Shown one piece after another: positions 1-9,741 of a stretch of 64,000 bases of DNA (positions within the stretch are counted from its first letter, which is position 1; each line of letters starts with the position of its first letter). Position numbers and translations under genes: made by a program. The notes beneath the pieces were generated by a model. That model was not told where the DNA came from. It ran no database searches and saw only the letters and a list, made by a program, of their open reading frames with translations. The stretch lies in the NCBI GenBank assembly GCA_964529305.1, contig CAZGUX010000202.1, positions 21,323-85,322 of the forward strand, given 5' to 3'. Source of the DNA: CAZGUX01 sp964529305 (GTDB taxonomy: Bacteria > Acidobacteriota > Terriglobia > Bryobacterales > Bryobacteraceae).

Positions 1-1967
1 CCGAAATCCGCGTACGCATGGGCCGGCGGCTGATCCGGGCCGACCACGACGAGACGAGCGCCGGGTCTCCGTTCGAGCACCCGCGGCAGCACTTGCCACA
101 CAAACCAGTCGAGCGCCACCTGGTTGGGGGTGTGCCGGAAACTGCCGAGAAACAGCAGGGTGTCCGGCTCGCGTTCGGTCGTGCGTGCCCGCTCGAAATC
201 GTATCGCCCCGTGTCGATGCCGGCGCGCAGGTTGTCGTCGATCCGCCCTTCCAGCTCAGGCAGGAACGAAAGCAGGAAGTTACGATTCTCGCGCGTGCAC
301 GTCTGGATGCGATCGCAGTTCGGCAGCATTCCGAGTTCATACCGCAGCGCCCGGACGTATTCGTAGCGCGCCATCGCTTTCTCGAAGAAACCGTGCATGT
401 GCCCCAGGCCCCGCGCGATCGACTGGAAGTAAATGTCGTGCTCGAACAAGATTGACGCGATGCGCCGGAACGGGAACGCGTATTGGCCGAGAGGAGTGTA
501 CTCGAGTTGAACGACATCGATCTGATGAAGAAAGATCTGGCGGTGAATCAGCCAGGCCAGATCGTTGTTGTCGAACTCGCGTACCGCGTGCGGCGTCATG
601 GAGCCGAACGTCTTCACGCCGCCCTCCATCCGGACGATGTGCCCGGCCGACGCGCAGAACTCCTCGAGTTCCTCATGGGCTGGAATCTGATCGGGGTGAT
701 CGAGCAGCGCCAGCACGTGCACCTCTGCGAGCGACGCCAGTTGCCGCAGCGTCTGGTACATGAAGACCCCGCCCCCGTGCACCGGCGGGTTGATCGGATA
801 GGGCGAGACGAACAGGACCCGGAGCCGTTCGGGCTCCGGCGTCAGGGTCCCGAAGCGGTCGTGAAACCAGCCGCCGAGCGGCCTGCGGAAGGCCTCCGTA
901 TCGTCCACTACGGCGAGCGACCGGGCGCGCCATCGCGCGCCGATCGCCTGAGGCAGTTGCCGGAACGCCCGCATCCAGCCACCGAGACTAGCGCGGGTAG
1001 GCTCCTCGCCGAACAGAACGCTCACCACCGCGGACGCGTAGTTGTACAGGAAGTGCGACGCCAGCCTGGGCGCCTCATGGATGTTCTTCCAGCAGAACAA
1101 CAAGAAATTCTTCTTCAGCACGGATTGAATATAGGCGTCGCTGAAGCGCTTGCCGATGGTGCCGCGATGCTCGTGATACACCACGCTGCGCGGCTCGTAG
1201 AAGACCTTCCAGCCGCGCTTCCACGCCATGTACCCGAGGTCTGTGTCCTCCAGGTAGAAGGGTTCCAGGAGGGGATCGAAGCCGCCCAGTTCGAGAAATT
1301 TGCGGCGGTCGAACGCGCAGGAGCCTCCGCCGCCGTAGAAGCACGGATAACGGTGCTGGATGGCCGGGTCGATGCGGTGCCGCACCCGAAGGCTGCCGTC
1401 CTCCCACCAGGCCTGCGTCAGTCCTGTCTCCTGGCGCACCTTCCTGGCGTCGCTGAAGAAGATCTGGCACGAGACGGCGAACACCGTCTCATCGTCGAAG
1501 CCCCCGACCAGCGGCGCGAGGAAATCGGGCTCAACGCGCATGTCGCTGTTGAGCAGGACCACAATGTCATGACGGGCCGCCCGGAAGCCGGCGTTCGAAC
1601 CGCCTCCGAAGCCGAGGTTCCGCTCGAGGGCGATCACTCGTACGGAAGGAAAGCGCTCGGCCAGGAGTTGGCGGCTGCCGTCCGAAGAACAATCGTCGAC
1701 GACGATCACTTCGTTGGCGGCATTGTGCCGTTCCGCCGCCGCCACCACCGACGGCAGATACTTCTCCAGCAGGTCGCGCCCGTTCCAGTTGGGAATGACA
1801 ATGCTGACCGCTTCCCTCGAAGGAATCTCATCGCGGGGCGGGCGGCGCCGCGCGGCCGCCGTCCACAGCAGGTCCGTCACCAGAAGCGCGGCGAACGAAA
1901 TTGCGGCCGCGAAGGGAGAAACGAAAAGCGCAGGCAGGGAACGGAGAACCCGAATCAGCAACGCCAT
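1..1967 (-). CDS. Two-domain glycosyltransferase (GT2 plus GT4-like), 3' end outside window
   Basis: This frame stays open from its ATG at 1967 to the window edge, so about 655 residues are visible and the C-terminus is missing. A hydrophobic segment spans residues 11-35. A family 2 glycosyltransferase domain follows, with VSIVIPNWNG at 54-63, a nucleotide-sugar-binding NSDMRVEP around 140 and the acceptor-side motif YLEDTDLGY at 239. From about residue 380 a second, GT4-like domain begins (RVLFVSPYP, a glycine-rich HGGG, then LLFLGSFRHTPN around 610). It follows the methyltransferase gene by 9 bases and so belongs to the polysaccharide operon that starts at 4560. The likely role is sugar transfer in assembly of a surface glycan. 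The sugar specificity cannot be read from the sequence. Confidence 0.85.
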   Translation of the reverse strand, partial: MALLIRVLRSLPALFVSPFAAAISFAALLVTDLLWTAAARRRPPRDEIPSREAVSIVIPNWNGRDLLEKYLPSVVAAAERHNAANEVIVVDDCSSDGSRQLLAERFPSVRVIALERNLGFGGGSNAGFRAARHDIVVLLNSDMRVEPDFLAPLVGGFDDETVFAVSCQIFFSDARKVRQETGLTQAWWEDGSLRVRHRIDPAIQHRYPCFYGGGGSCAFDRRKFLELGGFDPLLEPFYLEDTDLGYMAWKRGWKVFYEPRSVVYHEHRGTIGKRFSDAYIQSVLKKNFLLFCWKNIHEAPRLASHFLYNYASAVVSVLFGEEPTRASLGGWMRAFRQLPQAIGARWRARSLAVVDDTEAFRRPLGGWFHDRFGTLTPEPERLRVLFVSPYPINPPVHGGGVFMYQTLRQLASLAEVHVLALLDHPDQIPAHEELEEFCASAGHIVRMEGGVKTFGSMTPHAVREFDNNDLAWLIHRQIFLHQIDVVQLEYTPLGQYAFPFRRIASILFEHDIYFQSIARGLGHMHGFFEKAMARYEYVRALRYELGMLPNCDRIQTCTRENRNFLLSFLPELEGRIDDNLRAGIDTGRYDFERARTTEREPDTLLFLGSFRHTPNQVALDWFVWQVLPRVLERRPGARLVVVGPDQPPAHAYADF

Positions 1968-1976
1968 CCGTCGTGT

Positions 1977-3257
1977 CTATAAGCCTTCCTGCCGAATGTC
2001 CGGGCCCAGACCCATCCTGCGTCCGAGTTGGAACCAGCGCGACGCGCGAACCGCGGCAAGCTGCGCTTCGATCTGCGTCGCTTGCTCTTCGAGCGCCTTA
2101 GCCCAAGCCGTGCGTTTTTCCAGGTCGGCTTCGGCCTGGTGCAACAGATCGACGGAGCGAACCAGTTCCTGTGTCCGCTCCTCGACCTCCGCGGTCAGCC
2201 GCCGCTCGGTCTCCAGAGCCCACTGCGTTTTGGCCCTGTTTTCGGCATCGAGCTGCGCGATCTGCTCTTCGTAGCCGGCCGCCACGTCCCGGCCGGCCGC
2301 CTGTTCGGCCGCCAGTTCGGCCTGTACTTGCGCGACGCGTTCCCCGGTCTGCGTCAGCTCCTCGTTCAACCGCTGCGCCCATCGGTTGCGCGCTTCCAGC
2401 TCTTCCTGCTGCTGCCGGAACAGTTCGAGCAGTTCCTGGTGCTTTTCGTTCAGGGCAGCCAGATCGCCCTTGGCCTTCTCCAGCCAGCCATCCTTAGTGG
2501 CGAGTTCGCCTTCCAGCTTCCCGATGTGCTGCTCGCGTTCCCGCAGGATGTTGGCCGCGCTCGGCACAAAGACAAAAGTCGGCGCGCCGGTTTGCGGCCG
2601 CCCGGCGCACACGGCAACGAAGAAATGCGACTCTTCGGGCGCGGCGGTTCCTTCCACGCGGACATCGGCCGCGCGTCCGGAATCGGGGCAGGCCGGCTGG
2701 AACACAACGCCCTCGGAATGGTTCTCCACGAACAGCATCACGTGCGGGAACACTTCCTCCAGGGCGCCGCGGAACTCCTCGAACTCGAACTCGTGAACGT
2801 GATACGGATTCGGCCCGGTCTCCTTTCTCGACTCCGCGTAATACAAGCGGTTCGGCGTGGAGACGATGAGCTGCCCATCGGCCGCCAGCACGCGCCGCGT
2901 CTCGGCGAGGAACCCCCGCCAGTTTTCCAGATGCTCGATGACCTCGAATGCCGTCACCAGGTCGAAGGCCCCATCCGCGAAGGGCAGCGCGGTGCAATCT
3001 GCCTGTTGAAAGGCGAGGTTGGGCAACGGATAGCGCTCCGCCGCAAAGACAATGGCGTCGTTCGAGTTGTCGACGCCGGTCACCTGCGAGGCGTGCCGGG
3101 CGAGTTCGGCCGCTCCGTATCCGGCGCCGCAGCCGGCGTCGAGCACCCTCTTGCGCCGGCACAACCTCGCCGCAAACGCATAACGCGCGAAATGTTCGTT
3201 CAGGAGGTCGGCGTTCACCTCGCCGGGGATCACCCGTTCACCGGTAAACTCAGCCAA
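1977..3257 (-). CDS. SAM-dependent methyltransferase with C-terminal coiled coil
   Basis: The N-terminal 200 residues are a class I methyltransferase: motif I VLDAGCGAGYG at 38-48, an acidic loop at GVD 61-63, and VTAFEVIEHL at 101-110. From about residue 230 to 410 the protein becomes rich in Glu, Gln, Lys, Leu and Ala in a heptad-like pattern, which I read as a long coiled coil. The 3' end of the Wzt-type ABC ATPase gene overlaps its start by 8 bases. This arrangement recalls WbdD of E. coli O8/O9a, where a chain-terminating methyltransferase carries a coiled-coil ruler and the capped glycan is recognised by Wzt. No kinase domain is visible here, so that parallel is partial. The methyltransferase call is firm; the substrate is inferred from context. 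Confidence 0.88.
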   Translation of the reverse strand: MAEFTGERVIPGEVNADLLNEHFARYAFAARLCRRKRVLDAGCGAGYGAAELARHASQVTGVDNSNDAIVFAAERYPLPNLAFQQADCTALPFADGAFDLVTAFEVIEHLENWRGFLAETRRVLAADGQLIVSTPNRLYYAESRKETGPNPYHVHEFEFEEFRGALEEVFPHVMLFVENHSEGVVFQPACPDSGRAADVRVEGTAAPEESHFFVAVCAGRPQTGAPTFVFVPSAANILREREQHIGKLEGELATKDGWLEKAKGDLAALNEKHQELLELFRQQQEELEARNRWAQRLNEELTQTGERVAQVQAELAAEQAAGRDVAAGYEEQIAQLDAENRAKTQWALETERRLTAEVEERTQELVRSVDLLHQAEADLEKRTAWAKALEEQATQIEAQLAAVRASRWFQLGRRMGLGPDIRQEGL

Positions 3258-4560
3258 TTTTCCTCTCCGGGACGCCCATTGAAGCGTCCAGCCGCGCGTT
3301 CACTTCCACGCGGCAGGGCATATGGAGAAAGCCGTAGATCTGGCCTTCCGCATGTCCCATCTCCAGCGCCAGGGCGTTTTCGATCCAGTCGCACATGGTG
3401 TAGGCGTGCAGCGTACCATCCGCGATCGCGGGTGAAAAGGAGAACGTTCCCGGGTACAGTTCGGGCAGTTCGACATGGAAGTCGACCGTCACCACGTCGC
3501 CCGGTTGCAGGGGCGCCAGTTCGTGTCCTTCCCGGGCCGTGTTTGTTCCGGAGAAGTCGACGCCCAGGTGATTGCGCATCATGAAGCCGACGATCGGCAG
3601 CGGAATTTCCTGCCGGGCTCGAACGGAAATCCGCAGGATGATCTTCGCGGCCGGCTCCAGCAACTGCAGGGGGTGGCCGTGCTCGTCGTAGGCCGCGACG
3701 CCGATGACTTCTCCCCGTCCGTCACCGTAGCGGTGATCGATGTTCGGAATGCGGTCGACCACTTCCGGGGCCTTGATCCGCTCGGCCGGTTCGCGGGCCA
3801 CGGACGCCTTGTGGGTCAGGTATCGCGCGTCCTTCTCCACCATCGCCGCCAGGTATTTCGCGATCACCCGGTCCGGCGTCCCGATCTCCAGAACGCGGCC
3901 CTGGTTCAGCCACATGGCCCGGTCGCCGATGGCCTTCACGTCGCCGGCGGCGTGCGAGACAAACAGGATGGTGACGCCGCGCGAGCGCATCTCGTGCACC
4001 TTGCGCAGGCAGCGCTGGCGGAAATAGATATCGCCCACGGCCAGCGCCTCGTCCACAAGCAGGATCTCCGGATCGACGTGGATGGCCACGGAGAAAGCCA
4101 ACCGCACCACCATGCCGCTGGAATACGTCTTCACCGGCTGATGGATGAAATCACCGATCTCCGCGAATTCCTCGATCTGGCGAAACCGCTGGTCGATCTG
4201 TTTCGTGCTGAACCCGAGGATCGACCCGTTCAGATAGACGTTGTCCCGCCCCGTGAACTCGGGATTGAATCCCGCGCCCAACTCGAGCAGGGCGGACACC
4301 CGCCCTACGATATCCGCGGTGCCGGACGTCGGCTGCAGGATGCCCGCGACGATCTGCAGCACCGTACTCTTGCCCGAACCGTTCTCGCCGACGATACAAA
4401 ACGTCTCGCCGCGATTCACCTCGAAGCCGACGTCGCGCAGCGCCCAGAAATCCTGATGGAACTTGTAACGGGGCGGCGTGACCAACTCCTTGAAGCGGTC
4501 TCCCGGCGACGCGTAGATCGGGTAGCTCTTGGAGACGCGGTCAAAGAGGATTTGCGCCAT
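3250..4560 (-). CDS. ABC transporter ATP-binding protein, Wzt type, polysaccharide export
   Basis: The nucleotide-binding domain has Walker A GENGSGKS at 58-65, signature YSSGM at 146-150, Walker B ILLVDEAL at 166-173 and a switch histidine in VSHA at 201-204. Residues from about 280 to 425 form a separate C-terminal beta-rich extension, as in Wzt proteins that recognise the modified end of an O-antigen. It is the first gene of the minus-strand operon, and the neighbour at 4644 is divergent. The partner permease (Wzm) usually sits next to Wzt but is absent from this side, so it must lie beyond position 1 or elsewhere. The protein would energise export of an undecaprenyl-linked glycan across the inner membrane. 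Confidence 0.9.
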   Translation of the reverse strand: MAQILFDRVSKSYPIYASPGDRFKELVTPPRYKFHQDFWALRDVGFEVNRGETFCIVGENGSGKSTVLQIVAGILQPTSGTADIVGRVSALLELGAGFNPEFTGRDNVYLNGSILGFSTKQIDQRFRQIEEFAEIGDFIHQPVKTYSSGMVVRLAFSVAIHVDPEILLVDEALAVGDIYFRQRCLRKVHEMRSRGVTILFVSHAAGDVKAIGDRAMWLNQGRVLEIGTPDRVIAKYLAAMVEKDARYLTHKASVAREPAERIKAPEVVDRIPNIDHRYGDGRGEVIGVAAYDEHGHPLQLLEPAAKIILRISVRARQEIPLPIVGFMMRNHLGVDFSGTNTAREGHELAPLQPGDVVTVDFHVELPELYPGTFSFSPAIADGTLHAYTMCDWIENALALEMGHAEGQIYGFLHMPCRVEVNARLDASMGVPERKIG

Positions 4561-4643
4561 TTCGGAATACGAAAGACAGGGGACCTGTTCTCAGTGTACA
4601 TTGCCCGGCCGGCCCGGGAAGCTGATACATTATGGAGCCAGTG

Positions 4644-5858
4644 ATGACACGCCGCGAATTATTGGGAGCCTTCCTGGCCGCACCCGGCAGCGCACTCGCC
4701 GCCGGAGAGAAGATCAAGATCACCCGCGTCGACGTCCTGCGCGCCAACGTCTATACCTACGTCAAGATCCATACCGACTCCGGGCTGACCGGAATCGGCG
4801 AAGTCCATCCCGCCAGCAATACTTCCGGCGTCCAGGTGACGCCGATGGCCGCCGTGAAGTACTGCGAGGAGTATCTCATCGGAAAAGACCCGACCCAGGT
4901 GGAGCGCCACTGGGAGCACATGTTTCGCCGCAACATCTTCCGGGGGGGCGCCGACTCGATGGCCGCGCTCGGCGCGGTGGACATGGCGCTGTGGGATCTC
5001 ACGGGCAAACTCGCCGGCCTGCCCGTCTACAAGATGTTGGGCGGACCCCATCGCGAGAAGGTCCGCGTCTACACCCACCTGAACGGAATGACACCCGACG
5101 TGCTGGCCCGCGAAGCGCAACAGCGAGTCGCGGAAGGATACACCGCCGTGCGGTTCTACCCTCTGGGCGAGCGCCGGATCTTCGCCGACCAATCCTACCG
5201 CGCCATCGTGCGCACCGCCGAAGCCAATATGGCCGCGGTGCGCAAAGCAGTCGGGCCCGAGATTGACGTCCTCATCGATGTCGTCTGCCTGTTGACGCCG
5301 CCGGAAGCGATCGCCGTCGGCCGGGCGTTGGAGCCTTACGGGCTGTACTTCTTCGAAGATCCCATCGAGCCCGACAACATCGACGCCCTGGCCCATGTCG
5401 CGGCGAGTATGCCGGTTCCGGTCTCCACCGGAGAGCGGTTGTACACGATTTATCAGTTCCGCGAGGTCCTGAACAAAAATGCAGCCGCCTACCTTCGTCC
5501 CGATCTCAGCCTGGCGGGCGGGATTACCAACTGCAAGAAGATCGCGGCGCTGGCGGAGGCCAGTTATGTCGGGGTTTCCCCTCATAATCCCTTGAGTTGT
5601 GTGCTGACTGCGGCGTGTGTCCAGGTCTGCGCTTCCATTCATAACCTGGCAATTCAGGAGTATCCGTCCACCGATGCGATCGCACCGAAGAAGGATTTGG
5701 TCAAGCAACCTCTCAAACGCGAGGGAGGCCATCTGCCGCTGCCCGAAACTCCCGGGCTGGGCATCGAACTGAACGAAGAGGCGTTCAAGCACTATCCACC
5801 CAAGCCTTATTCACGCGCACCGGTAATCAGCAGGGACGGAGCGTTGCGCGACTATTAG
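4644..5858 (+). CDS. Mandelate racemase/muconate-lactonizing (enolase superfamily) enzyme, Tat signal
   Basis: The fold and metal ligands of the enolase superfamily are visible: Asp in LIDVV (about 212), Glu in FFEDPIEP (238), Glu in STGERLY (264) and a late His in SPHNPL (314). The general layout is closest to the galactonate/gluconate dehydratase group. The His that follows the first metal Asp in galactonate dehydratase (DxH) is Val here, so the exact reaction may differ. The protein opens with MTRRELLGAF and a hydrophobic run to ALAAG, which looks like a Tat export signal. I therefore chose the ATG at 4644; an ATG at 4632 is also in frame. Substrate unknown, probably a sugar acid. Confidence 0.85.
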   Translation: MTRRELLGAFLAAPGSALAAGEKIKITRVDVLRANVYTYVKIHTDSGLTGIGEVHPASNTSGVQVTPMAAVKYCEEYLIGKDPTQVERHWEHMFRRNIFRGGADSMAALGAVDMALWDLTGKLAGLPVYKMLGGPHREKVRVYTHLNGMTPDVLAREAQQRVAEGYTAVRFYPLGERRIFADQSYRAIVRTAEANMAAVRKAVGPEIDVLIDVVCLLTPPEAIAVGRALEPYGLYFFEDPIEPDNIDALAHVAASMPVPVSTGERLYTIYQFREVLNKNAAAYLRPDLSLAGGITNCKKIAALAEASYVGVSPHNPLSCVLTAACVQVCASIHNLAIQEYPSTDAIAPKKDLVKQPLKREGGHLPLPETPGLGIELNEEAFKHYPPKPYSRAPVISRDGALRDY

Positions 5859-6062
5859 GCGTAAAAATACCGGATTCGAATGGGAGACCGCTCGCTTACG
5901 CTCGCGGCACGGTTGCCGTTGTTGAGACCGCAGGAAACTTCATACCGTGCCGCCACGGGAACGGAGCGATTCGCCGCCTGAAAACGGCATTTTGCGCCGC
6001 AAAGTAGTTAGGCCGGTCTTCCTTTCCTCCCATATCCGCCTCTTTTTACATCCCCACGCTGT

Positions 6063-6090
6063 TTGCGATCGGGGCGCGGAGGGATACAAT
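6063..6090 (+). promoter_or_regulatory. Candidate sigma-70 promoter of the TonB receptor gene
   Basis: TTGCGA at 6063-6068 and TACAAT at 6085-6090 are spaced by 16 bases and lie 36 bases before the ATG at 6126. A purine-rich GAGGGGG sits between. The rest of the gap 5859-6125 holds no gene. Confidence 0.45.
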
Positions 6091-6125
6091 AGATCCAACA
6101 CAGCCTGAGGGGGCAGTGTCTAGCC

Positions 6126-9100
6126 ATGAAGAAACTCTTCGCTCTGACGCGATGTCTGTCGTTGTGCCTCGCCGCTACGGCAATCCTCAATGCGCAAGGC
6201 AATCTCGGTGGTCTCACCGGCACCGTTACCGATTCCACGGGCGCGCTCATCCCCGAAGTCCGGGTCACGCTGCGCAACATTCAGACCAACGCCATCTATC
6301 GGTCCACGTCGGACGATCGCGGATATACGTTCTCGGCGGTCGTGCCGGGATTATACCGCCTCGAAGCCGAAAAGCAGGGTTTCAAGAAATTCGTACGCGA
6401 GCAGGTGAGTATCCTGACCGCGACTACCATCGAGTTGCCGCTAATCATGGAAGTGGGCGCGGTCAGCGAGTCAGTGACCGTCTCGGCAGACGTGATTGCG
6501 CTTCAGACCACCTCACCCGAGGTATCGACGGTCCTGCAGCGCCGCCAGATTCTCGATCTGCCGATTCAGGTGGGCACCGGGTCCATCACCACGGCCGCAT
6601 CGGGACGCCGGCAGCCGGAAGCGTTCGTCTTCCTGACGCCTGGCGTCACCGGAAGCCAGTGGAGCAAGAGCGTGAACGGCAGCCCTGAGTTCACTCAGGA
6701 AATGCTGATCGACGGCATCTCCGCCCAATTGGCCGGCAACCCGGGATTCCTGGCGCAGTCGGCGCCGCCGTACGAAGCGATCGAAGAGTTCAAGATGCAG
6801 AACACCCTGTTCCCGGCCGAGTTCGGCCGCGGACTGGGCGTGATCAACTTCACCATGCGATCCGGCACCAACTCGTTCCACGGCGGCCTGTTCGAGTTGT
6901 TCCGCAACGACAAGCTGGATGCCCGCCAGTTTTTCGCCGCCCGCCGCGCCATTGTTCGTTTCAACGAAACCGGCGGCTCGCTCGGCGGCCCGCTGCTGAT
7001 CCCCAAGCTCTACAACGGCAAAGACAAAACCTTCTGGAACTTCAACTACACGCTGGTACGCAACGCTCCGCCGATCAACGGTTCGCTGACGAGCGTGCCG
7101 ACCGCCGAGTTCCGCAACGGCGATTTCTCGCGCTACGTGGATGGGGCCGGAAACCGGATCCCGATCTTCGACCCCTCGACCACCGCGGATGACGGGACGC
7201 GGCAGCCTTTCGGCGGGAACCTGATTCCGCAGACGCGCGCCAGCCAGGTGGCTCAGCGCACCTTTCCGTTGATTCCGCTGCCCGACAACGGCTCCGCCTA
7301 TGCCAACAACTTCATCAACCGCACGGCCAACCGCGTGCAAGACGACATCTGGTCGGCCAAGGTCGATCATATTTTCAACGAACGGCACCGCGTCAGCTTT
7401 TCCACATGGCACTCCCTGAACGACGGGCCGTCGACCAGCGAGTTCGGCCTCGCCGGCGGTCCCTTGGGCCTATGGTTCTACTCCGTCGTCAAAGGGCACA
7501 ACTATCGGGTCAACTACGACCAGACGATTTCGCCCAACCTGCTGCACCACGCCGGCTTCGGTTATACCTACTCGAACCCCACCCGGCAGCGCGATACCCG
7601 CGCCGGCAACGAGATCATCCAGATGCCGGGCGTCGCGCGGGACGCGCCAGGCTTTCCGGCCTTTGCCGTCGCCAACCCATACGGCAACCTCACAGTAGGC
7701 AACTCCAACCAACAGCCCAACGATCCTTCCGCCAACATCAGTTGGGTGTTTCAGGACAACCTCACCTGGATCAAGGGCAAACACCAGTTCAAATTCGGAG
7801 GCGAAGGCCGCCTGCTGCGGTTTGACAACTTCGCCGGTACCGACACGGGCGGGCTGAGCGGCCTCTACAATTTCAGCGCGCTCAGCACGTCGAACCTGAC
7901 CAGCGCGCAGGCGAATACGCTCGGCAACGGCTGGGCGAGTTTCTACCTCGGCCAGGTCTTTAGCGGGCAGCGGCTGATTCCCGCGCCCGAGCGGAAAATG
8001 CAGCACGAGTTCTATGCCTGGTTCGTCGAAGACGTTTTTAAGATCAGCCGAAAGCTCACCCTGACCCTCGGCTTCCGTCACGAGATCCCAACAGTCGTCT
8101 ACGAACGGAACTACCGCCAGTCCTATCTCGACATCGGCCAGGCAAACACCGGCGCCGGCGGCAGACCGGGAGCGCTCGCGTTCCTAAAGGATGGCCAACG
8201 CCTGTTGCCCACCTATCGGACGGCGTTCTCTCCGCGTCTGGGCATTGCCTATTCCATCAACGCCAAGACGGTGATCCGGACCGGCTATGGCATTTTCTGG
8301 TCGCCAACCAACGCCACCAGCATCGGCCGTCTGTCGCGGTACTTCAACAACGGCTTCTCGTTCACGCAGGACTTCCCGAACCAGACTTCCGGCCGCGTTC
8401 CCGCCCTGGTCCTGGACAACGGCGTTCCCGCCTTCACGGGGACTTTGCCCAACACCTCGCCCACGCTGCTCAACAACAACATCATCGACTTCATCAATCC
8501 CGGCTCCAACAAGCCCGGCTACACCAATAGCTGGACCTTCAACATCCAACGGGAACTGCCCTTCCAGTTCCTCGCCGACGTCGGCTACGTTGGCCAGTTC
8601 AGCGTGGGCCTGCCCGCGGGACTCGAGAACATCAACCAGGTTCCGATTGAAAATCTGCGCCTGGGCAACACCCTGAATGCCAACATCAACTCCGATGCCG
8701 CCCGCCAGGCGGGAATTGGGCTGCCCTACGCAGGGTTCGCAGGCTCGGTGGCGCAGGCGTTGCGGCCTTTCCCGCAGTTCACCGACATTCGGAATCTGCT
8801 GCAGCCCACGGGCTGGAACAAGTACCACGCTTTGCAGATCCGCATGCAGCGCCGCTTCTCCAACGGCCTGTCCACCCTCATCGCCTACACGTTCTCGAAG
8901 AACTTCATCCACGGCTCCGGTTACACCGGGTGGGGAGATGACGCCTCGGCCGCACGGCCGCTCGATACGGCGAACCGCCGCCTCGAAAAACGCCTCGCCC
9001 AATTCGACACGCCGCAGAACTTCGTCATGTCGTGGACCTACGAGCTGCCGTTCGGGAATGGCAAGAAGTTCCTGGGAAGCACCGGCCGGGCGGCCAACCT

Positions 9101-9572
9101 CCTGGTAGGTGGCTGGCAGCTCAACGCGATTCACGAATACCGCACCGGGACCCCGTTCGGGGTTGGCGGCGGCGGGCCGATCCCGCTGTTTGGCGGAGGC
9201 AACCGGCCGAATCGCGTGGCGGGCGTCAATCCGCTCACCGGCATCTCACACGGCTCGTTCGATCCCGGCCGCGACCGCTATCTGAACGTCGACGCCTTCT
9301 CGCAACCGGCCGCGTTCACCCTGGGTTCGGCAGCGCCAAACTACGGCGACATGCGCGGTTTCGGCGTCCGCAACGAGAATATCAGCGTTCTGAAGAATTT
9401 CCAGGTGGTGGAACGCCACAACCTGCAGTTCCGCGCGGAGTTCTTCAACGCTTTCAACCGGGTGAACTTCGGCGGACCCGCCGCCAATCTGAACGCGCCC
9501 GCGACGTTCGGGCGGGTCACCAGCGCCGCGCCTCCGCGCAGTATTCAACTCGTGCTGAAGTACGTGTTCTAG
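6126..9572 (+). CDS. TonB-dependent receptor, Oar-like, carboxypeptidase-regulatory N-terminus
   Basis: This is a 1148-residue outer-membrane protein. Residues 1-24 are a signal peptide ending in LNAQ. Residues 25-115 form a carboxypeptidase-regulatory-like beta sandwich (GGLTGTVTDSTGALIPE, then GLYRLEAEKQGFKKF). A plug-like region with VSTVLQRRQILDLP follows, then a long beta-barrel rich in aromatic and Asn/Gly strands. The last residues, LVLKYVF, end in Phe as expected for barrel insertion by Bam. The family is greatly expanded in Acidobacteriota and is thought to take up glycans or peptides. It stands alone between two non-related genes, so the ligand cannot be guessed from neighbours. Confidence 0.92.
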   Translation: MKKLFALTRCLSLCLAATAILNAQGNLGGLTGTVTDSTGALIPEVRVTLRNIQTNAIYRSTSDDRGYTFSAVVPGLYRLEAEKQGFKKFVREQVSILTATTIELPLIMEVGAVSESVTVSADVIALQTTSPEVSTVLQRRQILDLPIQVGTGSITTAASGRRQPEAFVFLTPGVTGSQWSKSVNGSPEFTQEMLIDGISAQLAGNPGFLAQSAPPYEAIEEFKMQNTLFPAEFGRGLGVINFTMRSGTNSFHGGLFELFRNDKLDARQFFAARRAIVRFNETGGSLGGPLLIPKLYNGKDKTFWNFNYTLVRNAPPINGSLTSVPTAEFRNGDFSRYVDGAGNRIPIFDPSTTADDGTRQPFGGNLIPQTRASQVAQRTFPLIPLPDNGSAYANNFINRTANRVQDDIWSAKVDHIFNERHRVSFSTWHSLNDGPSTSEFGLAGGPLGLWFYSVVKGHNYRVNYDQTISPNLLHHAGFGYTYSNPTRQRDTRAGNEIIQMPGVARDAPGFPAFAVANPYGNLTVGNSNQQPNDPSANISWVFQDNLTWIKGKHQFKFGGEGRLLRFDNFAGTDTGGLSGLYNFSALSTSNLTSAQANTLGNGWASFYLGQVFSGQRLIPAPERKMQHEFYAWFVEDVFKISRKLTLTLGFRHEIPTVVYERNYRQSYLDIGQANTGAGGRPGALAFLKDGQRLLPTYRTAFSPRLGIAYSINAKTVIRTGYGIFWSPTNATSIGRLSRYFNNGFSFTQDFPNQTSGRVPALVLDNGVPAFTGTLPNTSPTLLNNNIIDFINPGSNKPGYTNSWTFNIQRELPFQFLADVGYVGQFSVGLPAGLENINQVPIENLRLGNTLNANINSDAARQAGIGLPYAGFAGSVAQALRPFPQFTDIRNLLQPTGWNKYHALQIRMQRRFSNGLSTLIAYTFSKNFIHGSGYTGWGDDASAARPLDTANRRLEKRLAQFDTPQNFVMSWTYELPFGNGKKFLGSTGRAANLLVGGWQLNAIHEYRTGTPFGVGGGGPIPLFGGGNRPNRVAGVNPLTGISHGSFDPGRDRYLNVDAFSQPAAFTLGSAAPNYGDMRGFGVRNENISVLKNFQVVERHNLQFRAEFFNAFNRVNFGGPAANLNAPATFGRVTSAAPPRSIQLVLKYVF

Positions 9573-9594
9573 GCGACAATGCTGTTCACTTAGG

Positions 9595-9657
9595 AACCGC
9601 GGGGTGCAAATCCACGCGGAACGCCGACCGGCCATTCTCGGGTTTACACCCGCGGTT
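9595..9657. terminator. Long imperfect hairpin between convergent genes
   Basis: The left arm at 9595-9613 begins AACCGCGGGGTG. It pairs with the right arm 9640-9657, which ends ACACCCGCGGTT, around a 26-base loop. It lies between the converging ends of the TonB receptor gene (9572) and the dehydratase gene (9742), so a bidirectional transcription stop is plausible. There is no clear T-run, and it could instead be an extragenic repeat. Confidence 0.45.
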
Positions 9658-9741
9658 CGGAGAGGTCATGCGTCGCGACCGTAGGCGCCGGACAACCGGG
9701 CATTGTCGAACTGAAAGCAGCAGCCGGGGTATTGTCAGGTT

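Noticed and set aside
483..1982. A 499-codon plus-strand frame opposite the glycosyltransferase
   Set aside because: The opposite strand carries clear GT2 and GT4 motifs over the same bases; the plus frame is Arg/Pro/Gln-rich without any domain.
2028..4644. Long plus-strand frames (518 and 389 codons) opposite the methyltransferase and ABC genes
   Set aside because: They mirror high-GC codon structure; all recognisable motifs are on the minus strand.
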